From Bin5 sp034428395 (GTDB lineage: Bacteria > Chloroflexota > Anaerolineae > Caldilineales > Caldilineaceae): a DNA stretch of 64,000 nucleotides. The position numbers were made by a program, and so were the translations under genes. A model generated the notes under the pieces. It searched no databases, had not been told where the DNA came from, and saw only the letters and a program-made list of their open reading frames with translations. Below, one piece after another: positions 33,818 through 43,243 of the stretch (within the stretch, counting starts at the first letter, position 1; the number at the start of each line of letters is the position of its first letter). The DNA is taken from NCBI GenBank assembly GCA_034428395.1, contig DAOUHX010000311.1, forward strand, positions 12,751 to 76,750. Direction: 5' to 3'.

Positions 33818-34910
33818 ATGCGCGAGTTAACCGACCGTCTGCACCAGCTCGCAGAACGAGTCAACACGATACGGAGGCGGCTTTGACCTGCCAGACAAGA
33901 TGGATCGCGTCCAGGAACTGGAGAAGGAAACAATTGCCCCCGGTTTTTGGGACGACCAACGGACCGCACAACAAAAGATGCAGGAGCTGAACTCATTGAA
34001 GGAGCAGATCGGTGTCTGGGACGGTCTGCAGGAACGGGCACAGGACGCGCAGGACCTGGCGCAGATTGCCGATGATGACGCCGGAATGCTTGGCGAGCTT
34101 CAGCAGGAGGCAGTTGCCCTCGAAAAGGAGTTGGCAGGCCGGGAATTCACCCTGGCTCTCAATGGCAAGTATGACGCAGGCGGCGCCATCGTCAGTATAC
34201 ATGCCGGCGCCGGCGGAACTGAAGCGCAGGACTGGGCCGCCATGCTGCTGCGCATGTATCTGCGTTGGGCTGAGAAGAAAGATTTCGCCAGCGAAGTCAC
34301 CGACATGACCCAGGGGGAAGAGGCCGGTATCAAGAGCGTTACCATTACAGTGGAGGGCCCGTACGCATACGGCTATCTGCAGGCAGAGCGGGGCACGCAC
34401 CGGTTGGTCCGGCTTAGTCCCTTCGATGCCGGTAACCGCCGCCATACCTCGTTTGCCAAGCTTGAAGTCGTACCAATCATCGACGAAGATATCGAGATCG
34501 AGATTTCACCCAATGACATTCGCATCGACGTATTTCTGTCAAGCGGCGCCGGAGGCCAGAGCGTACAGAAAAACGCCACCGCCGTTCGGCTCCATCACGA
34601 ACCGTCCGGCATCGTAGTTACCTGTCAGAACGAACGCAGCCAGACCCAAAACCGCGAGATAGCGCTCAGAATCCTGCGGGGCAAACTTTACGCCGTCGAG
34701 CAGGAGAGGATCGCAGCCGAAAAGGCCCGCCTCAAAGGCGAAAATGTCCAGGCCGACTTCGGCAGCCAGATTCGGTCTTACGTCCTCCACCCCTACCAGA
34801 TGGTGAAGGATCTACGCACGAATGTGGAAACGTCAACGCCCCAGACTGTTCTCGACGGAGAGTTGGACCCATTCATCGAGGCCTGGCTCAAGACACAAGT
34901 GGGTACCTGA
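33818..34910 (+). CDS. prfB: Peptide chain release factor 2, with programmed +1 frameshift
   Basis: RF2 (UAA/UGA), 363 residues after frameshift. Zero frame: ATG at 33818 with AGGAG ten bases upstream, 22 codons ending RRRL, then an in-frame TGA at 33884. A +1 shift resumes at GAC (33885) with DLPDKMDRVQELE. The rest carries RF2 motifs: the codon-recognition SPF in RLSPFDAGNRRHTSF and the catalytic GGQ in SSGAGGQSVQKNATAV. The internal ATG at 33900 is therefore not the start. RF2 controls its own level by reading through the TGA when it is scarce. Confidence 0.96.
33872..33887 (+). promoter_or_regulatory. prfB autoregulatory +1 frameshift site
   Basis: An anti-Shine-Dalgarno-pairing sequence CGGAGGCGG (33872-33880) directly precedes CTT TGA C. 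This is the arrangement of the classical RF2 recoding site, where the mRNA slips forward at the leucine codon while the TGA waits for RF2. Confidence 0.93.
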
Positions 34911-34934
34911 AAGAAGGCCCAATAGGAGCACACT

Positions 34935-36167
34935 ATGATTGAACTCGCGCCCGTGCAGCAGACAGTTTCCGAGCAGCAAGTCGAAAACGTTGCCGCCGAA
35001 GTCTGGAACGGCCTCAACGCACTTCCCTTGTCCGACCGTGTCCGGCCGGGGATGCGCGTAGCCGTAGCTGTCGGAAGTCGCGGCATCTCATGCTACGCTG
35101 AGGTCGTGGGGGCGGTCGTCAAGACACTGCAGTCACTCGGGGCCGAACCCTTTCTTGTTCCCGCAATGGGTAGCCACGGCGGCGGCTCCGCCGAAGGGCA
35201 ACGCGCCGTGCTCGTCAGCTACGGAATGGCCGAACTCGGGGTCCCGATTCACAGCAGCCTGGAAGTCAAGCAGATTGGCCAGGCCGGAAGTATGCCCGTC
35301 TACTGGGACCGCTTTGCCTCCGAAGCCGACGCCGTAATACCTGTCAATCGCGTCAAGGCCCATACAGCCTTTCGCGCCGATCACGAAAGCGGCCTGTGCA
35401 AAATCATGACCATCGGCCTCGGCAAGAAGCGCGGCGCGGCGACCCTACACGCCCACGATGCCTCCATCTCCATCCCACTGGCAGCACAGGTCATCCTCAA
35501 CAAGATGCCCGTCGTTGCCGGCGTTGCCATCGTCGAGAACGGTCGCCATGCGCCGGCAGAGATCGCCGTTCTTCCGGGCGAAGGCATCTTCCGGCAGGAG
35601 CCCAGCCTTCTCCAGCTGGCCAAGGAACTCCAGCCGAGTATCCCGTTCGACCATCTCGACCTCCTGATCGTACAGGAGATGGGCAAAAACATCAGTGGCA
35701 CCGGCATGGATACCAACATCATCGGCATGTGGCGGCGCAACGGCGGCCCGCGCGAGCCCGATTTTCGCGTCCTCGCCGTCCTCGACCTGACGGATGACAG
35801 CCACGGCAATGCCTCCGGCATCGGACTCGCCGATCTCATTTCAGAGCGCCTGCGCGCCAAAGTCGACTGGCATGCCACCTACACCAACTGCCTTACCGCC
35901 GGAAACTTCGCCGCCGCCAAGCAACCCGTCTCGCTCGCAACCGATCGCGAGATTATCGAGACCGGTCTGATGGACAAGGCGGCGGACAGCGCACGCGTCG
36001 TTTGGATTCAGAATACACTTGAACTGGAAACTCTCTGGCTGTCGCCTGCGCTGCTCCAGGAGATTGAACTTTCTCCTGCCCTTACCCAGATCGGACCGGC
36101 CCGGATGATACAGTTCGACGGCGACGGCGCGCTGCAGCCTCCGACAACAGAACTTATGACCAAGTAA
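34935..36167 (+). CDS. LarA-like (DUF2088) protein, possible nickel-pincer cofactor-dependent isomerase
   Basis: A 410-residue cytoplasmic protein. The N-terminal segment MRVAVAVGSRGI and the following FLVPAMGSHGG resemble the substrate/cofactor loops of lactate racemase-family proteins, as do PVNRVKAHTAFRADHESGL and MTIGLGKKRGA. Related proteins racemise or epimerise hydroxy-acids with a pyridinium nickel cofactor. The cofactor-making genes larB/C/E are not in the window, so the reaction stays unassigned. It starts 24 bases after prfB. Confidence 0.78.
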   Translation: MIELAPVQQTVSEQQVENVAAEVWNGLNALPLSDRVRPGMRVAVAVGSRGISCYAEVVGAVVKTLQSLGAEPFLVPAMGSHGGGSAEGQRAVLVSYGMAELGVPIHSSLEVKQIGQAGSMPVYWDRFASEADAVIPVNRVKAHTAFRADHESGLCKIMTIGLGKKRGAATLHAHDASISIPLAAQVILNKMPVVAGVAIVENGRHAPAEIAVLPGEGIFRQEPSLLQLAKELQPSIPFDHLDLLIVQEMGKNISGTGMDTNIIGMWRRNGGPREPDFRVLAVLDLTDDSHGNASGIGLADLISERLRAKVDWHATYTNCLTAGNFAAAKQPVSLATDREIIETGLMDKAADSARVVWIQNTLELETLWLSPALLQEIELSPALTQIGPARMIQFDGDGALQPPTTELMTK

Positions 36168-36551
36168 GCCCAAGACTGGTCCAGCTGGGTCGCAGTCGAC
36201 CTTCGCACTGGGTGCTTTTCGAAAAGTCCACACTCCGCCTCCATCCGCTAGTCTTCATCGCCCTGCTTCCACTCCTGCTGACCAGTCATCTCTGGCAGCA
36301 GGAAAGGATTCCTCATACCGCCGACGCACATTTTCACAACGCCATGCCTTGAATTTGTCTGACGGCAGTAAGAGGGCGGCCATTTTAACAGCGCATAGAT
36401 CCTGCATCAGACCGCAAATGGTCCAGCCCTTACTATTGGGTCCTTGCAGTGTACCGGCCGGTTGAACGCCTCAGTGGTTCCGACCAGAGTTCAGGCGGAC
36501 GATGCGAGTGGAAAGTCGAGATGGGGCCCAATCCTTCTCGATCGCCGCGAA
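36168..36551. other. Intergenic stretch without a recognised gene
   Basis: Between the LarA-like gene and the tRNA promoter no frame has coding character. A 10-base perfect palindrome ACCGGCCGGT lies at 36453-36462, which is easily expected by chance in GC-rich DNA. Nothing else is supportable. Confidence 0.5.
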
Positions 36552-36581
36552 TTGTACAGTGGGGTCCGGTTGTGCTACCAT
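36552..36581 (+). promoter_or_regulatory. Promoter of the tRNA-Ser gene
   Basis: TTGTAC (36552-36557), an 18-base spacer and TACCAT (36576-36581), about 37 bases before the mature tRNA 5' end. Confidence 0.5.
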
Positions 36582-36617
36582 TTGCCGCGACAGGTTGGCC
36601 CCGCCAATCGCACAAAC

Positions 36618-36707
<90 letters not shown>

Positions 36708-36794
36708 TCCGTTCCCGGGCACAGGCTGTCCGGGAATTTCTTGTAATTCGGGCGTCTGCCGCCAGTTCCAACATCTGCCCGCTGGCGAATCATC

Positions 36795-38441
36795 GTGCAG
36801 CCGCCGCGGGAGCTTGCATCATTGGGGCCAATGCGATCACCCCTTCACTCCCTAAGCCGTGCCGAGTTCGGCCGTACCCCTGTTTTGGCCGGCCTTGCCG
36901 CGCAACGCGCCCGTCAAGTGTTGGGCATGGCTGTTATCCTGGCCCTGGCCGTTTTGCTCGCTGAACTCCCGCTTCGATGGGCCGCGGCCTCTGTCGCCGC
37001 GGCCGCCGCCGGATTCCTGCTGCTGCGCTTCCCCTGGCTGATATGGCCGGGTCTGGCGGTTGCGCTTCCCTTCGCAAGCGGCGTTGATCTCGGGCCCTTC
37101 AGCATGGCCGACGCTCTGCTCGCTGCTGCCTTCGCCGTCTGGTTTGTCAATGGCGTGCGCTGCAACCGGTTGCGGCTCAACGTAGGCTTTTTGCCAGGCC
37201 TTTTCCTTCTGTTTCTGCTCGCCCTTTTGCTCTCGTTTCCCAATTCGATCAACCTGCGCAAAGCCATTGAAGGAGTAATTAAGTGGCTGGAGATGCTTCT
37301 GATCATCCTGCTGGTCCAGGAAGCGATGCCGAGGGGCCGAGTACGCTGGCTGATCTGGGGACTTCTGGCCGGCGGCGTATTGCAGGCCTCCCTGGGAATT
37401 TATCAGTTCGTCTTTCGCATCGGCCCGCCCAATTTCCTCCTGCTGGACCGCTTCATGCGCGCCGCCGGGACATTCGGACAACCTAACCCCTTCGCCGGCT
37501 ATCTTGGGTTGACACTGCCCGTCGCAGCCGCCCTCTTCCTGAACGCGCTCGGTTCCCTCTTCAAGCGGTCACGCGCGCCTGAACCTGCTCCAATGGGCAA
37601 GCCCGCTGCCCACGGCATACCGGCAAGGGCCGGTTCGCTGGCAGCGTCCATTGCTTATGGCGGCACAGCCACCGTCATCGGCCTGGGACTGCTCGCCAGC
37701 TGGAGCCGCGGCGGCTGGCTCGGCGCCGCCGCCAGCCTTGCCATCGTCCTCCTCTTCCAAACCGGCCGCAAGATCCCGACCGCCGCGCTTGCCGCGTTTG
37801 CCATCCTCCTGGCCGGCGGTTCCGCACTGGCCCGTTACATTCCTGCCTCACTGACCGATCGATGGGCCGACCTGCCCGCCTACTTTGGCCTCGGCATGTG
37901 GGATGTCGTGCGGCAGCCTGTCACAAACAGCAACTTTTCGGTCATCGAGCGCCTCGCCCATTGGATAGCCGCCCTGCGCATGTGGGAACTGTCACCCTGG
38001 TTTGGTATCGGGCCTGGCAACTATGCTGCCGTCTATCCACAGGTCCGGCTGCCTCGCTGGGAGGAGCCGCTGGGCCACGCCCACAACACCTACCTGAACG
38101 TGCTCGCGGAGAACGGTCTGATCGGCCTGTTCGCCTACCTTGTCATGTGGGGCGGCGTTGTAGGCTGGCTCGTCTATCGACGAAGGCTGATGGCCGGAGG
38201 CATGGCCGGCGGCTCCCACCTCCACGATGGCCCGCCCCTGCAACCAGCCCACTGGAACGCCGCCCTTTTCCTCGGCGTCCTTGGCGTCGTCGTTCATCTT
38301 TCCATTCACCACCTTTTCGACTATCTTTACGTCCAGGGCATTTACCTCCACCTCGCGCTATGGCTCGCGTCCGCCGTCGCCCTGGCTCGCCGTCCACCCG
38401 CCGTCCCTTCTTCTACCGTCCCGCCTACAATTGGGAACTGA
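36795..38441 (+). CDS. O-antigen ligase/polymerase family (Wzy_C) membrane protein
   Basis: A 548-residue polytopic membrane protein with about 11-12 hydrophobic segments and a periplasmic loop carrying the family motif GPGNYAAVYPQVRLPRWEEP followed by HAHNTYLNVLAENGLIG. The family joins or polymerises lipid-linked polysaccharide. The GTG at 36795 gives a polar start; the ATG at 36831 is an equally good choice. Followed at some distance by gtrA and a glycosyltransferase, which supports a role in cell-surface glycans. Confidence 0.87.
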   Translation: MQPPRELASLGPMRSPLHSLSRAEFGRTPVLAGLAAQRARQVLGMAVILALAVLLAELPLRWAAASVAAAAAGFLLLRFPWLIWPGLAVALPFASGVDLGPFSMADALLAAAFAVWFVNGVRCNRLRLNVGFLPGLFLLFLLALLLSFPNSINLRKAIEGVIKWLEMLLIILLVQEAMPRGRVRWLIWGLLAGGVLQASLGIYQFVFRIGPPNFLLLDRFMRAAGTFGQPNPFAGYLGLTLPVAAALFLNALGSLFKRSRAPEPAPMGKPAAHGIPARAGSLAASIAYGGTATVIGLGLLASWSRGGWLGAAASLAIVLLFQTGRKIPTAALAAFAILLAGGSALARYIPASLTDRWADLPAYFGLGMWDVVRQPVTNSNFSVIERLAHWIAALRMWELSPWFGIGPGNYAAVYPQVRLPRWEEPLGHAHNTYLNVLAENGLIGLFAYLVMWGGVVGWLVYRRRLMAGGMAGGSHLHDGPPLQPAHWNAALFLGVLGVVVHLSIHHLFDYLYVQGIYLHLALWLASAVALARRPPAVPSSTVPPTIGN

Positions 38442-38801
38442 AAACTGGTTCGCAGGACGAAAACCTTCGCCCACTCCGAACAGGACGCCTGCATTTTCGG
38501 GCCGTGAGACGGTGGCAGAGCCCGCAAGGTGCCCAAGTCTTCGCCGCCGGAACGACTCTGCGCGCAAAAGAAGGACGCCGCAGTCGCGCCGCCGAGGCGC
38601 GTAGACTTCGGGCAGCGCAGAATGTGATGCCGGGGACCGCTGGCTTTTGCGATTTGCGAACGAGTAGGCGAAACTACTGCGGTGCCGTCGCACAGATTCG
38701 CCAGAGGTCTGTATTTGCTCGCTTTTCCTTGCCTTGAAATGCTCGCAGGCCCAGGCTCGTCCCTTGGGTCTTGGCCTGAGACTTGATTCGACCCGGAGCA
38801 G
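38442..38801 (+). ncRNA. Intergenic region with nested hairpins, possible structured RNA
   Basis: A 360-base stretch with no convincing reading frame. Near its middle, 38640-38704, four short helices nest: CTGG/CCAG outside, then CGA/TCG, TGCGA (38655-38659)/TCGCA (38688-38692), and AGTAG (38663-38667)/CTACT (38674-38678) closed by the 6-base loop GCGAAA. It could be an untranslated leader of gtrA or a small RNA. No known riboswitch family was recognised. Confidence 0.3.
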
Positions 38802-39305
38802 ATGCCAGCTATGCGCGGGGTCAATGCAACTGTTTTGAGCCGCAACAAGATTCTGCCAGCGGGCAGCCGCCGGCGCAGAGAGACAAAGCGCTTTCTCAAA
38901 TTCGCCTCCGTAGGCGCGCTCGGCGCGCTGACGGACTTTGCGCTCCTTAACGTGCTGGTGCAGCTCGCCGGCTTCCTTCCCGTCGTCGCCAACGGGTTCA
39001 GCTTCAGCGCGGCCGTAGTCCAGAACTTTGTGCTCAACCGCACGTGGACCTTCCCGGAAAGCCAGGTCCGCAATACGCGCAGGCAGCTCGTCCAATTCGC
39101 CCTGGTCAGCGTTGCCGGCTTGGGCATCAACACGATCGTCTTCCAGTTTGTCGACCTGTCTCTGCGCCCCTATTGGATAGAGTGGCTCTCGGACCCCATT
39201 TGGGGCCCCACCGTCAGCTACAATTTCGCCAAGCTCTTCTCCATCGGCGTCGTCCTATTCTGGAACTTCGCCGCCAACAGGCTGTGGACCTATAAGGGGC
39301 TGTGA
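38802..39305 (+). CDS. GtrA-family membrane protein
   Basis: A 167-residue protein with a basic cytoplasmic N-terminus and four hydrophobic segments. The motifs FLKFASVGALGALTDFALL and NFVLNRTWTF are the GtrA signature. GtrA-like proteins take part in moving polyprenyl-linked sugars across the membrane or otherwise in polysaccharide modification. The stop overlaps the GTG start of the next gene, a glycosyltransferase, in a GTGA junction, so the two are coupled. A second ATG lies three codons inside. Confidence 0.9.
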   Translation: MPAMRGVNATVLSRNKILPAGSRRRRETKRFLKFASVGALGALTDFALLNVLVQLAGFLPVVANGFSFSAAVVQNFVLNRTWTFPESQVRNTRRQLVQFALVSVAGLGINTIVFQFVDLSLRPYWIEWLSDPIWGPTVSYNFAKLFSIGVVLFWNFAANRLWTYKGL

Positions 39306-40441
39306 AGCTCGTCATCGACTACACGCCGGCCATTCGTCAGTCCGCCGGTATCGGTCGCATCATACGCGGGCAGATCGAAGCGCTGTTCGACCACAACCCA
39401 GGCTACGATCTCTCGCTCTTCGTTGCCGGCACCGTTGACGGCGACCTCAGGGCCCGCACTGCACTGCCTCTGCTCACCTTTCCAGCCATCTCGGAGCGAA
39501 ACCTCACCCGGATCTGGCACCGCCTCAACATCCCCTTCCCACGCGTCGAGTGGCTGGCAGGCGGCGCTATCGACCTCTTTCACGCCACCGACTTCGTTCT
39601 CGCGCCGGTCACGGCCCGCCGAAAACTCCTCACCGTTCACGATCTCGCGTTTTTCCACTTCCCCGATGCCGCCATGCCCTCCTTGCAGCACTACTTGAAT
39701 GTAGTCGTGCCCCGCAGCATTCGCAAGGCCGACCACTTGATTGCCGACAGCCAAAACACGGCGGAAGACCTTCTGACACTGTGGCCCGTTCTGGAAGGGA
39801 AAATTAGCGTTGTGCAGGGCGCGGTTGACCACGGATTCTTCCGCCCAGTATCCGAGCCGCAGCAGCTTCTCAGGGCGAGGCAAAAGTACGGGATTGGCGG
39901 GAGACCCTTCATCCTCGGCCTCAGCACGCTGCAACCGCGAAAAAACTTTCCGCGCCTGGTCCGCGCCTTTCATGCCGCCAGGCAGGAGGCCGAACTGCCG
40001 CATATGCTCGTAATCGGCGGTAGGAAGGGCTGGCTCTTCGATGAGATTTTCGCGACTGTGCGAGAATTGGAGCTGGAAAGCGATGTCGTTTTTCCCGGAT
40101 TCGTCGCCGACGACGACCTGCCGGCCCTTTACTCGGCAGCCGAATTCTTTGTCTATCCCTCACTGTACGAAGGATTCGGGCTTCCGGTCCTGGAATCGCT
40201 GGCATGCGGGACGCCTGTCCTAACCGCAGACAACTCCTGCTTGCCTGAGGCCGGCGGCGAAGGAGCCCTCTATGTCGACGCCGAGTCGGTTGAAGGTATT
40301 GCCGACGGCATCGTTCAGCTCTCCACAGAGCCGGAGCTGCGTACACGGTTGGCAGCCGCCGGCGCCGCGCACGCACGCAATTTCACTTGGCAACGCAGCC
40401 TCGGCCAGCTCCTCGAGGCCTACGAGCGTGCGCTGAACTGA
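39302..40441 (+). CDS. Glycosyltransferase family 4 (GT-B fold)
   Basis: A 379-residue retaining glycosyltransferase of the GT-B type. The N-terminal half has TPAIRQSAGIGRIIRG and HATDFVLAP; the C-terminal half holds ILGLSTLQPRKNFPRLV, PGFVADDDLPALYSAAEFFV and YEGFGLPVLESLACGTPV, with the acceptor/donor E-x7-E glutamates. Cytoplasmic or peripheral to the membrane. Donor sugar unknown, though manC at 28.7 kb would provide GDP-mannose. Confidence 0.92.
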   Translation: MKLVIDYTPAIRQSAGIGRIIRGQIEALFDHNPGYDLSLFVAGTVDGDLRARTALPLLTFPAISERNLTRIWHRLNIPFPRVEWLAGGAIDLFHATDFVLAPVTARRKLLTVHDLAFFHFPDAAMPSLQHYLNVVVPRSIRKADHLIADSQNTAEDLLTLWPVLEGKISVVQGAVDHGFFRPVSEPQQLLRARQKYGIGGRPFILGLSTLQPRKNFPRLVRAFHAARQEAELPHMLVIGGRKGWLFDEIFATVRELELESDVVFPGFVADDDLPALYSAAEFFVYPSLYEGFGLPVLESLACGTPVLTADNSCLPEAGGEGALYVDAESVEGIADGIVQLSTEPELRTRLAAAGAAHARNFTWQRSLGQLLEAYERALN

Positions 40442-40485
40442 GAATATGGTAAAATGCTAACATCGCGCCCAAACAGAATCGTCCC

Positions 40486-40977
40486 ATGACATCGAGCCAC
40501 AAGACTGTCGCCGAATCAGCCACCAGAATCAACCAGTTTACCAATCCCGAGCATGCCAACCTGCTGGGCAATGTCCACGGCGGCGTGATCCTGAAGCTAT
40601 GCGACGAATGCGGCGGCATAACCGCTGCCCGGCACGCAGGCCTGCCCGCGGTCACCGTAGCCGTCGACAGCATGACCTTCTATGAACCGGTCCACATTGG
40701 GCAGTTGCTCAACCTGGAGGGACGCATCACCTATGTAGGCCGCAGCTCGATGGAAGTCGAGGTCGTCGTCAAAGCGGAGAATCTCCTCACCGGCGAGATT
40801 ACCCACACGAACAGCGCGTTCTACATCTTCGTGGCAGTAGACGGGAGCGGCGCGCCCGCCGAAGTGCCCCGGCTCACTTTGACTTCGGAAGAGGAGCGGC
40901 GCCGTTTCGATGAGGGCCGGGAACGACAGATCCGCCGGCTTGAGCGCGCCGGCAGACAGCTAAGCGACGCAGCATAG
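40486..40977 (+). CDS. Acyl-CoA thioesterase (hotdog fold, YciA/ACOT type)
   Basis: A 163-residue protein with the hotdog-domain pattern NLLGNVHGGVILKLCDECGGITA and RITYVGRSSMEVEVVVKAEN. Members hydrolyse acyl-CoA to free acid and CoA in the cytoplasm; chain length is not evident. An extended -10-like TGGTAAAAT lies just upstream. The stop is followed by a membrane protein after 19 bases. Confidence 0.9.
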   Translation: MTSSHKTVAESATRINQFTNPEHANLLGNVHGGVILKLCDECGGITAARHAGLPAVTVAVDSMTFYEPVHIGQLLNLEGRITYVGRSSMEVEVVVKAENLLTGEITHTNSAFYIFVAVDGSGAPAEVPRLTLTSEEERRRFDEGRERQIRRLERAGRQLSDAA

Positions 40978-40996
40978 CCCCCGCAGCAGCAGCCCG

Positions 40997-41803
40997 ATGC
41001 CCCAGCTTCGCCACCTTGCCCCCCGACGATTACTTTTCCGACTGCTGCTGCCCGTGGCCGCCCTCCTCACCTTGACCGGTTACTTTTTGCCCTGGATCGA
41101 ACATCCTGCGGCCGGGTTGGTGGTTCTTGGGCTGGACCTGGCAGAACTGGTGAAATTCCTGTATCCCGTTCAGCAAGGTGACATTCGCCTCTGGCGAGAA
41201 GGCTTCTATCTCCCGCTGATCGCGGCCAGTCTCAGCCTCAGCCTGAATGCGTTTCGCCGAGACCCCCCGCATCCTGACGAAAGCAGGGCAGCTGTGCAGG
41301 CAGAGGACGCCGCGCAGCGCCTCGAAGCCTATCCCTGGCCTGTCCGCGTCGTCCTGCTCCTGCTCGCCGCTATCGCCGCGCTCAACCTTCTGCCCCCTGC
41401 CTGGACACCGCACCTCCTGTTGTCGCCGGACTTTCTCCTGCAGTCGGTTGCCCTCTTCTTCTGCCTGTTGTTCGCTGCGGCCAGCCCATTTGCCGCACTG
41501 ATTGTGACTCCTTTTTCATTACTTGAAGCGCTCGGGATGAGCCCTGCTTCCGCGCCGCGCAATGGCAGAGCATGGCAAACCGCCCGCCGGCTCGCTTTGC
41601 TACGCGCAACGACGCTGGCCGCGCTTGCGGCCGCGGGTGTCTACTTTCCCTTGGCGCAATTTCGCTGGGTCCTGCCTACGCTCACTGACCTCTACGCGCA
41701 AAGCCTCGACACCGGATGGGGACCGGCGCTGCTTTTCGTAGGCCAGGCCGGCTTGCTGGCACACTCCCTGACCGATCTCACGATAGCGGCGAGGGCGCGA
41801 TGA
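40997..41803 (+). CDS. Hypothetical polytopic membrane protein
   Basis: A 268-residue protein with about six hydrophobic segments (about residues 12-34, 65-80, 113-130, 140-170, 200-218 and 238-256) and no soluble domain or family signature I recognise. The last codons overlap the start of the next gene (ATGA), which suggests the two products are made together. Confidence 0.65.
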   Translation: MPQLRHLAPRRLLFRLLLPVAALLTLTGYFLPWIEHPAAGLVVLGLDLAELVKFLYPVQQGDIRLWREGFYLPLIAASLSLSLNAFRRDPPHPDESRAAVQAEDAAQRLEAYPWPVRVVLLLLAAIAALNLLPPAWTPHLLLSPDFLLQSVALFFCLLFAAASPFAALIVTPFSLLEALGMSPASAPRNGRAWQTARRLALLRATTLAALAAAGVYFPLAQFRWVLPTLTDLYAQSLDTGWGPALLFVGQAGLLAHSLTDLTIAARAR

Positions 41804-42276
41804 CCCACGTCCAGCCCAAATTCAGAGCTTACGAGGTCCCCTTCCGCACGATCTGGCTTAGACGTAGAGACGCGATCGACTTACGCATGGCCGGCAGCGC
41901 GCCGCACGCCCAGAACTGGACGACCGCAGATATCGTTGTCCACGTCGCCGCCCACCGCCTGGTCGGTATCACCATGCGCGATCACAAGCGGCTCGGATTG
42001 GGCCGCTGGCTGCGCGCCGAGGCGCCGGAGATCCCCTACGCCATGGACAGGGCGCTGCCTTCCGGATCGGTACGCTACGATGAGGCCGGCCAGATTGCAT
42101 ATTTTTCCATCTGGCCTCTGTTAGCCGACGACGCCGTAAGGCATGACTACGAAAGGGAAGGCAAGGTCTACCTGCTCGAAAACGGTGCGGTTGCCCGTAT
42201 TCGCTTTCCGTTGATGAACAAACGCGGCCGTGCGGGCGTCCTCGGCGCCGCCGCGGCCCTGCTGGCCACACGGTAA
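41800..42276 (+). CDS. Hypothetical protein, 158 residues
   Basis: The ATG at 41800 overlaps the preceding stop codon (ATGA). A small soluble alpha/beta protein with no recognised domain. The pattern FRTIWLRRRDAIDLRMA and a hydrophobic stretch near ADIVVHVAAHRLVGI suggest a globular fold. A larger frame starting at 41716 exists but would overlap the preceding gene by nearly 90 bases. Likely translationally coupled to the membrane protein before it. Confidence 0.6.
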   Translation: MTHVQPKFRAYEVPFRTIWLRRRDAIDLRMAGSAPHAQNWTTADIVVHVAAHRLVGITMRDHKRLGLGRWLRAEAPEIPYAMDRALPSGSVRYDEAGQIAYFSIWPLLADDAVRHDYEREGKVYLLENGAVARIRFPLMNKRGRAGVLGAAAALLATR

Positions 42277-42335
42277 AAAGTTTGGGCGCGTATGGCGTCT
42301 CACTTCCGCCCGTTACGATTCACGGAGTTGAACTG

Positions 42336-43226
42336 ATGGCAGAACCCATTCGATTTGGCGTTATCGGCGGAAGCGGCGTTTACCAGATGGAGTCGCTGAC
42401 CGACGTCGAAGAGGTCGAGCTGGATACACCGTTCGGCAGCCCGTCCGATTCATACATCGTCGGAACACTTCGAGGGCAACGCGTAGCCTTTCTCGCCCGC
42501 CACGGGCGCGGCCACCGCATAAGCCCTACACGGCTGAACCAGCGCGCCAACATCTACGGCTTCAAAATGCTGGGCGTGGAGTACCTGATCGCCGTCAGCG
42601 CCTGCGGTAGCCTGCAGGAACATCTGCGGCCGGGCGATATCGTCATCCCCGACCAGATATTCGACCGCACGCGGCTGCGCGCGCTCAGCTTCTTCGACGA
42701 CCCGGATGTCGGGACCGATGGCCTCGTCGTCCACGTCAGCGTCGCACACCCTTTCTGCGACCTTCTCAGCGACATCTGCTTCAAAGCCGTTGAGCAGACC
42801 GGCGCAACCGCGCACAGAGGGGGAAACTTCGTTACCATCGAGGGTCCTCGCTTCAGTACGCGTGCCGAGAGCCTTGCCTTTCGGCAGTTGGGCATGGACA
42901 TCATCGGCATGACCACGACGCCCGAGGCCTTCCTCGCTCGCGAGGCCGAGATGAGCTATGCATGCATGGCACACGTGACCGACTATGACGTCTGGCATGA
43001 GACCGAAGAAGCGGTCACTGTCGATGCCGTCATCAAAACGTTGATGCACAACGCGGAGGTAGCTGTCCAGGCTGTCGCCAACGCGATCGCGCTGCTTTCC
43101 GGCAGTGGACCTTCCCCTTACGCCGATGCGCTACAGGATGCCTTGATGACGAGCAGGGATGTCGTCCCCCGGCGCGTGATCGACCGCCTGGAACTGCTCA
43201 TTGGCAAATACTACGACCGCACGTAA
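42336..43226 (+). CDS. mtnP: S-methyl-5'-thioadenosine (or thioinosine) phosphorylase
   Basis: About 296 residues of the purine nucleoside phosphorylase family type II. Key segments: IGGSGVYQM with the phosphate loop, ARHGRGHRISPTRLNQRANIY, GPRFSTRAES and GMTTTPEAFLAREAEMSY. It cleaves methylthioadenosine to adenine and methylthioribose-1-phosphate in sulphur salvage. MTA and methylthioinosine forms cannot be separated with certainty. The ATG at 42336 gives the standard N-terminus; a TTG at 42282 is unlikely. Confidence 0.92.
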   Translation: MAEPIRFGVIGGSGVYQMESLTDVEEVELDTPFGSPSDSYIVGTLRGQRVAFLARHGRGHRISPTRLNQRANIYGFKMLGVEYLIAVSACGSLQEHLRPGDIVIPDQIFDRTRLRALSFFDDPDVGTDGLVVHVSVAHPFCDLLSDICFKAVEQTGATAHRGGNFVTIEGPRFSTRAESLAFRQLGMDIIGMTTTPEAFLAREAEMSYACMAHVTDYDVWHETEEAVTVDAVIKTLMHNAEVAVQAVANAIALLSGSGPSPYADALQDALMTSRDVVPRRVIDRLELLIGKYYDRT

Positions 43227-43243
43227 AGGACCGACTGCTCTCC

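Noticed and set aside
41716..41799. An earlier start for the 158-residue unknown protein
   Set aside because: It would overlap the preceding gene by nearly 90 bases, while the ATG at 41800 gives a typical ATGA overlap.
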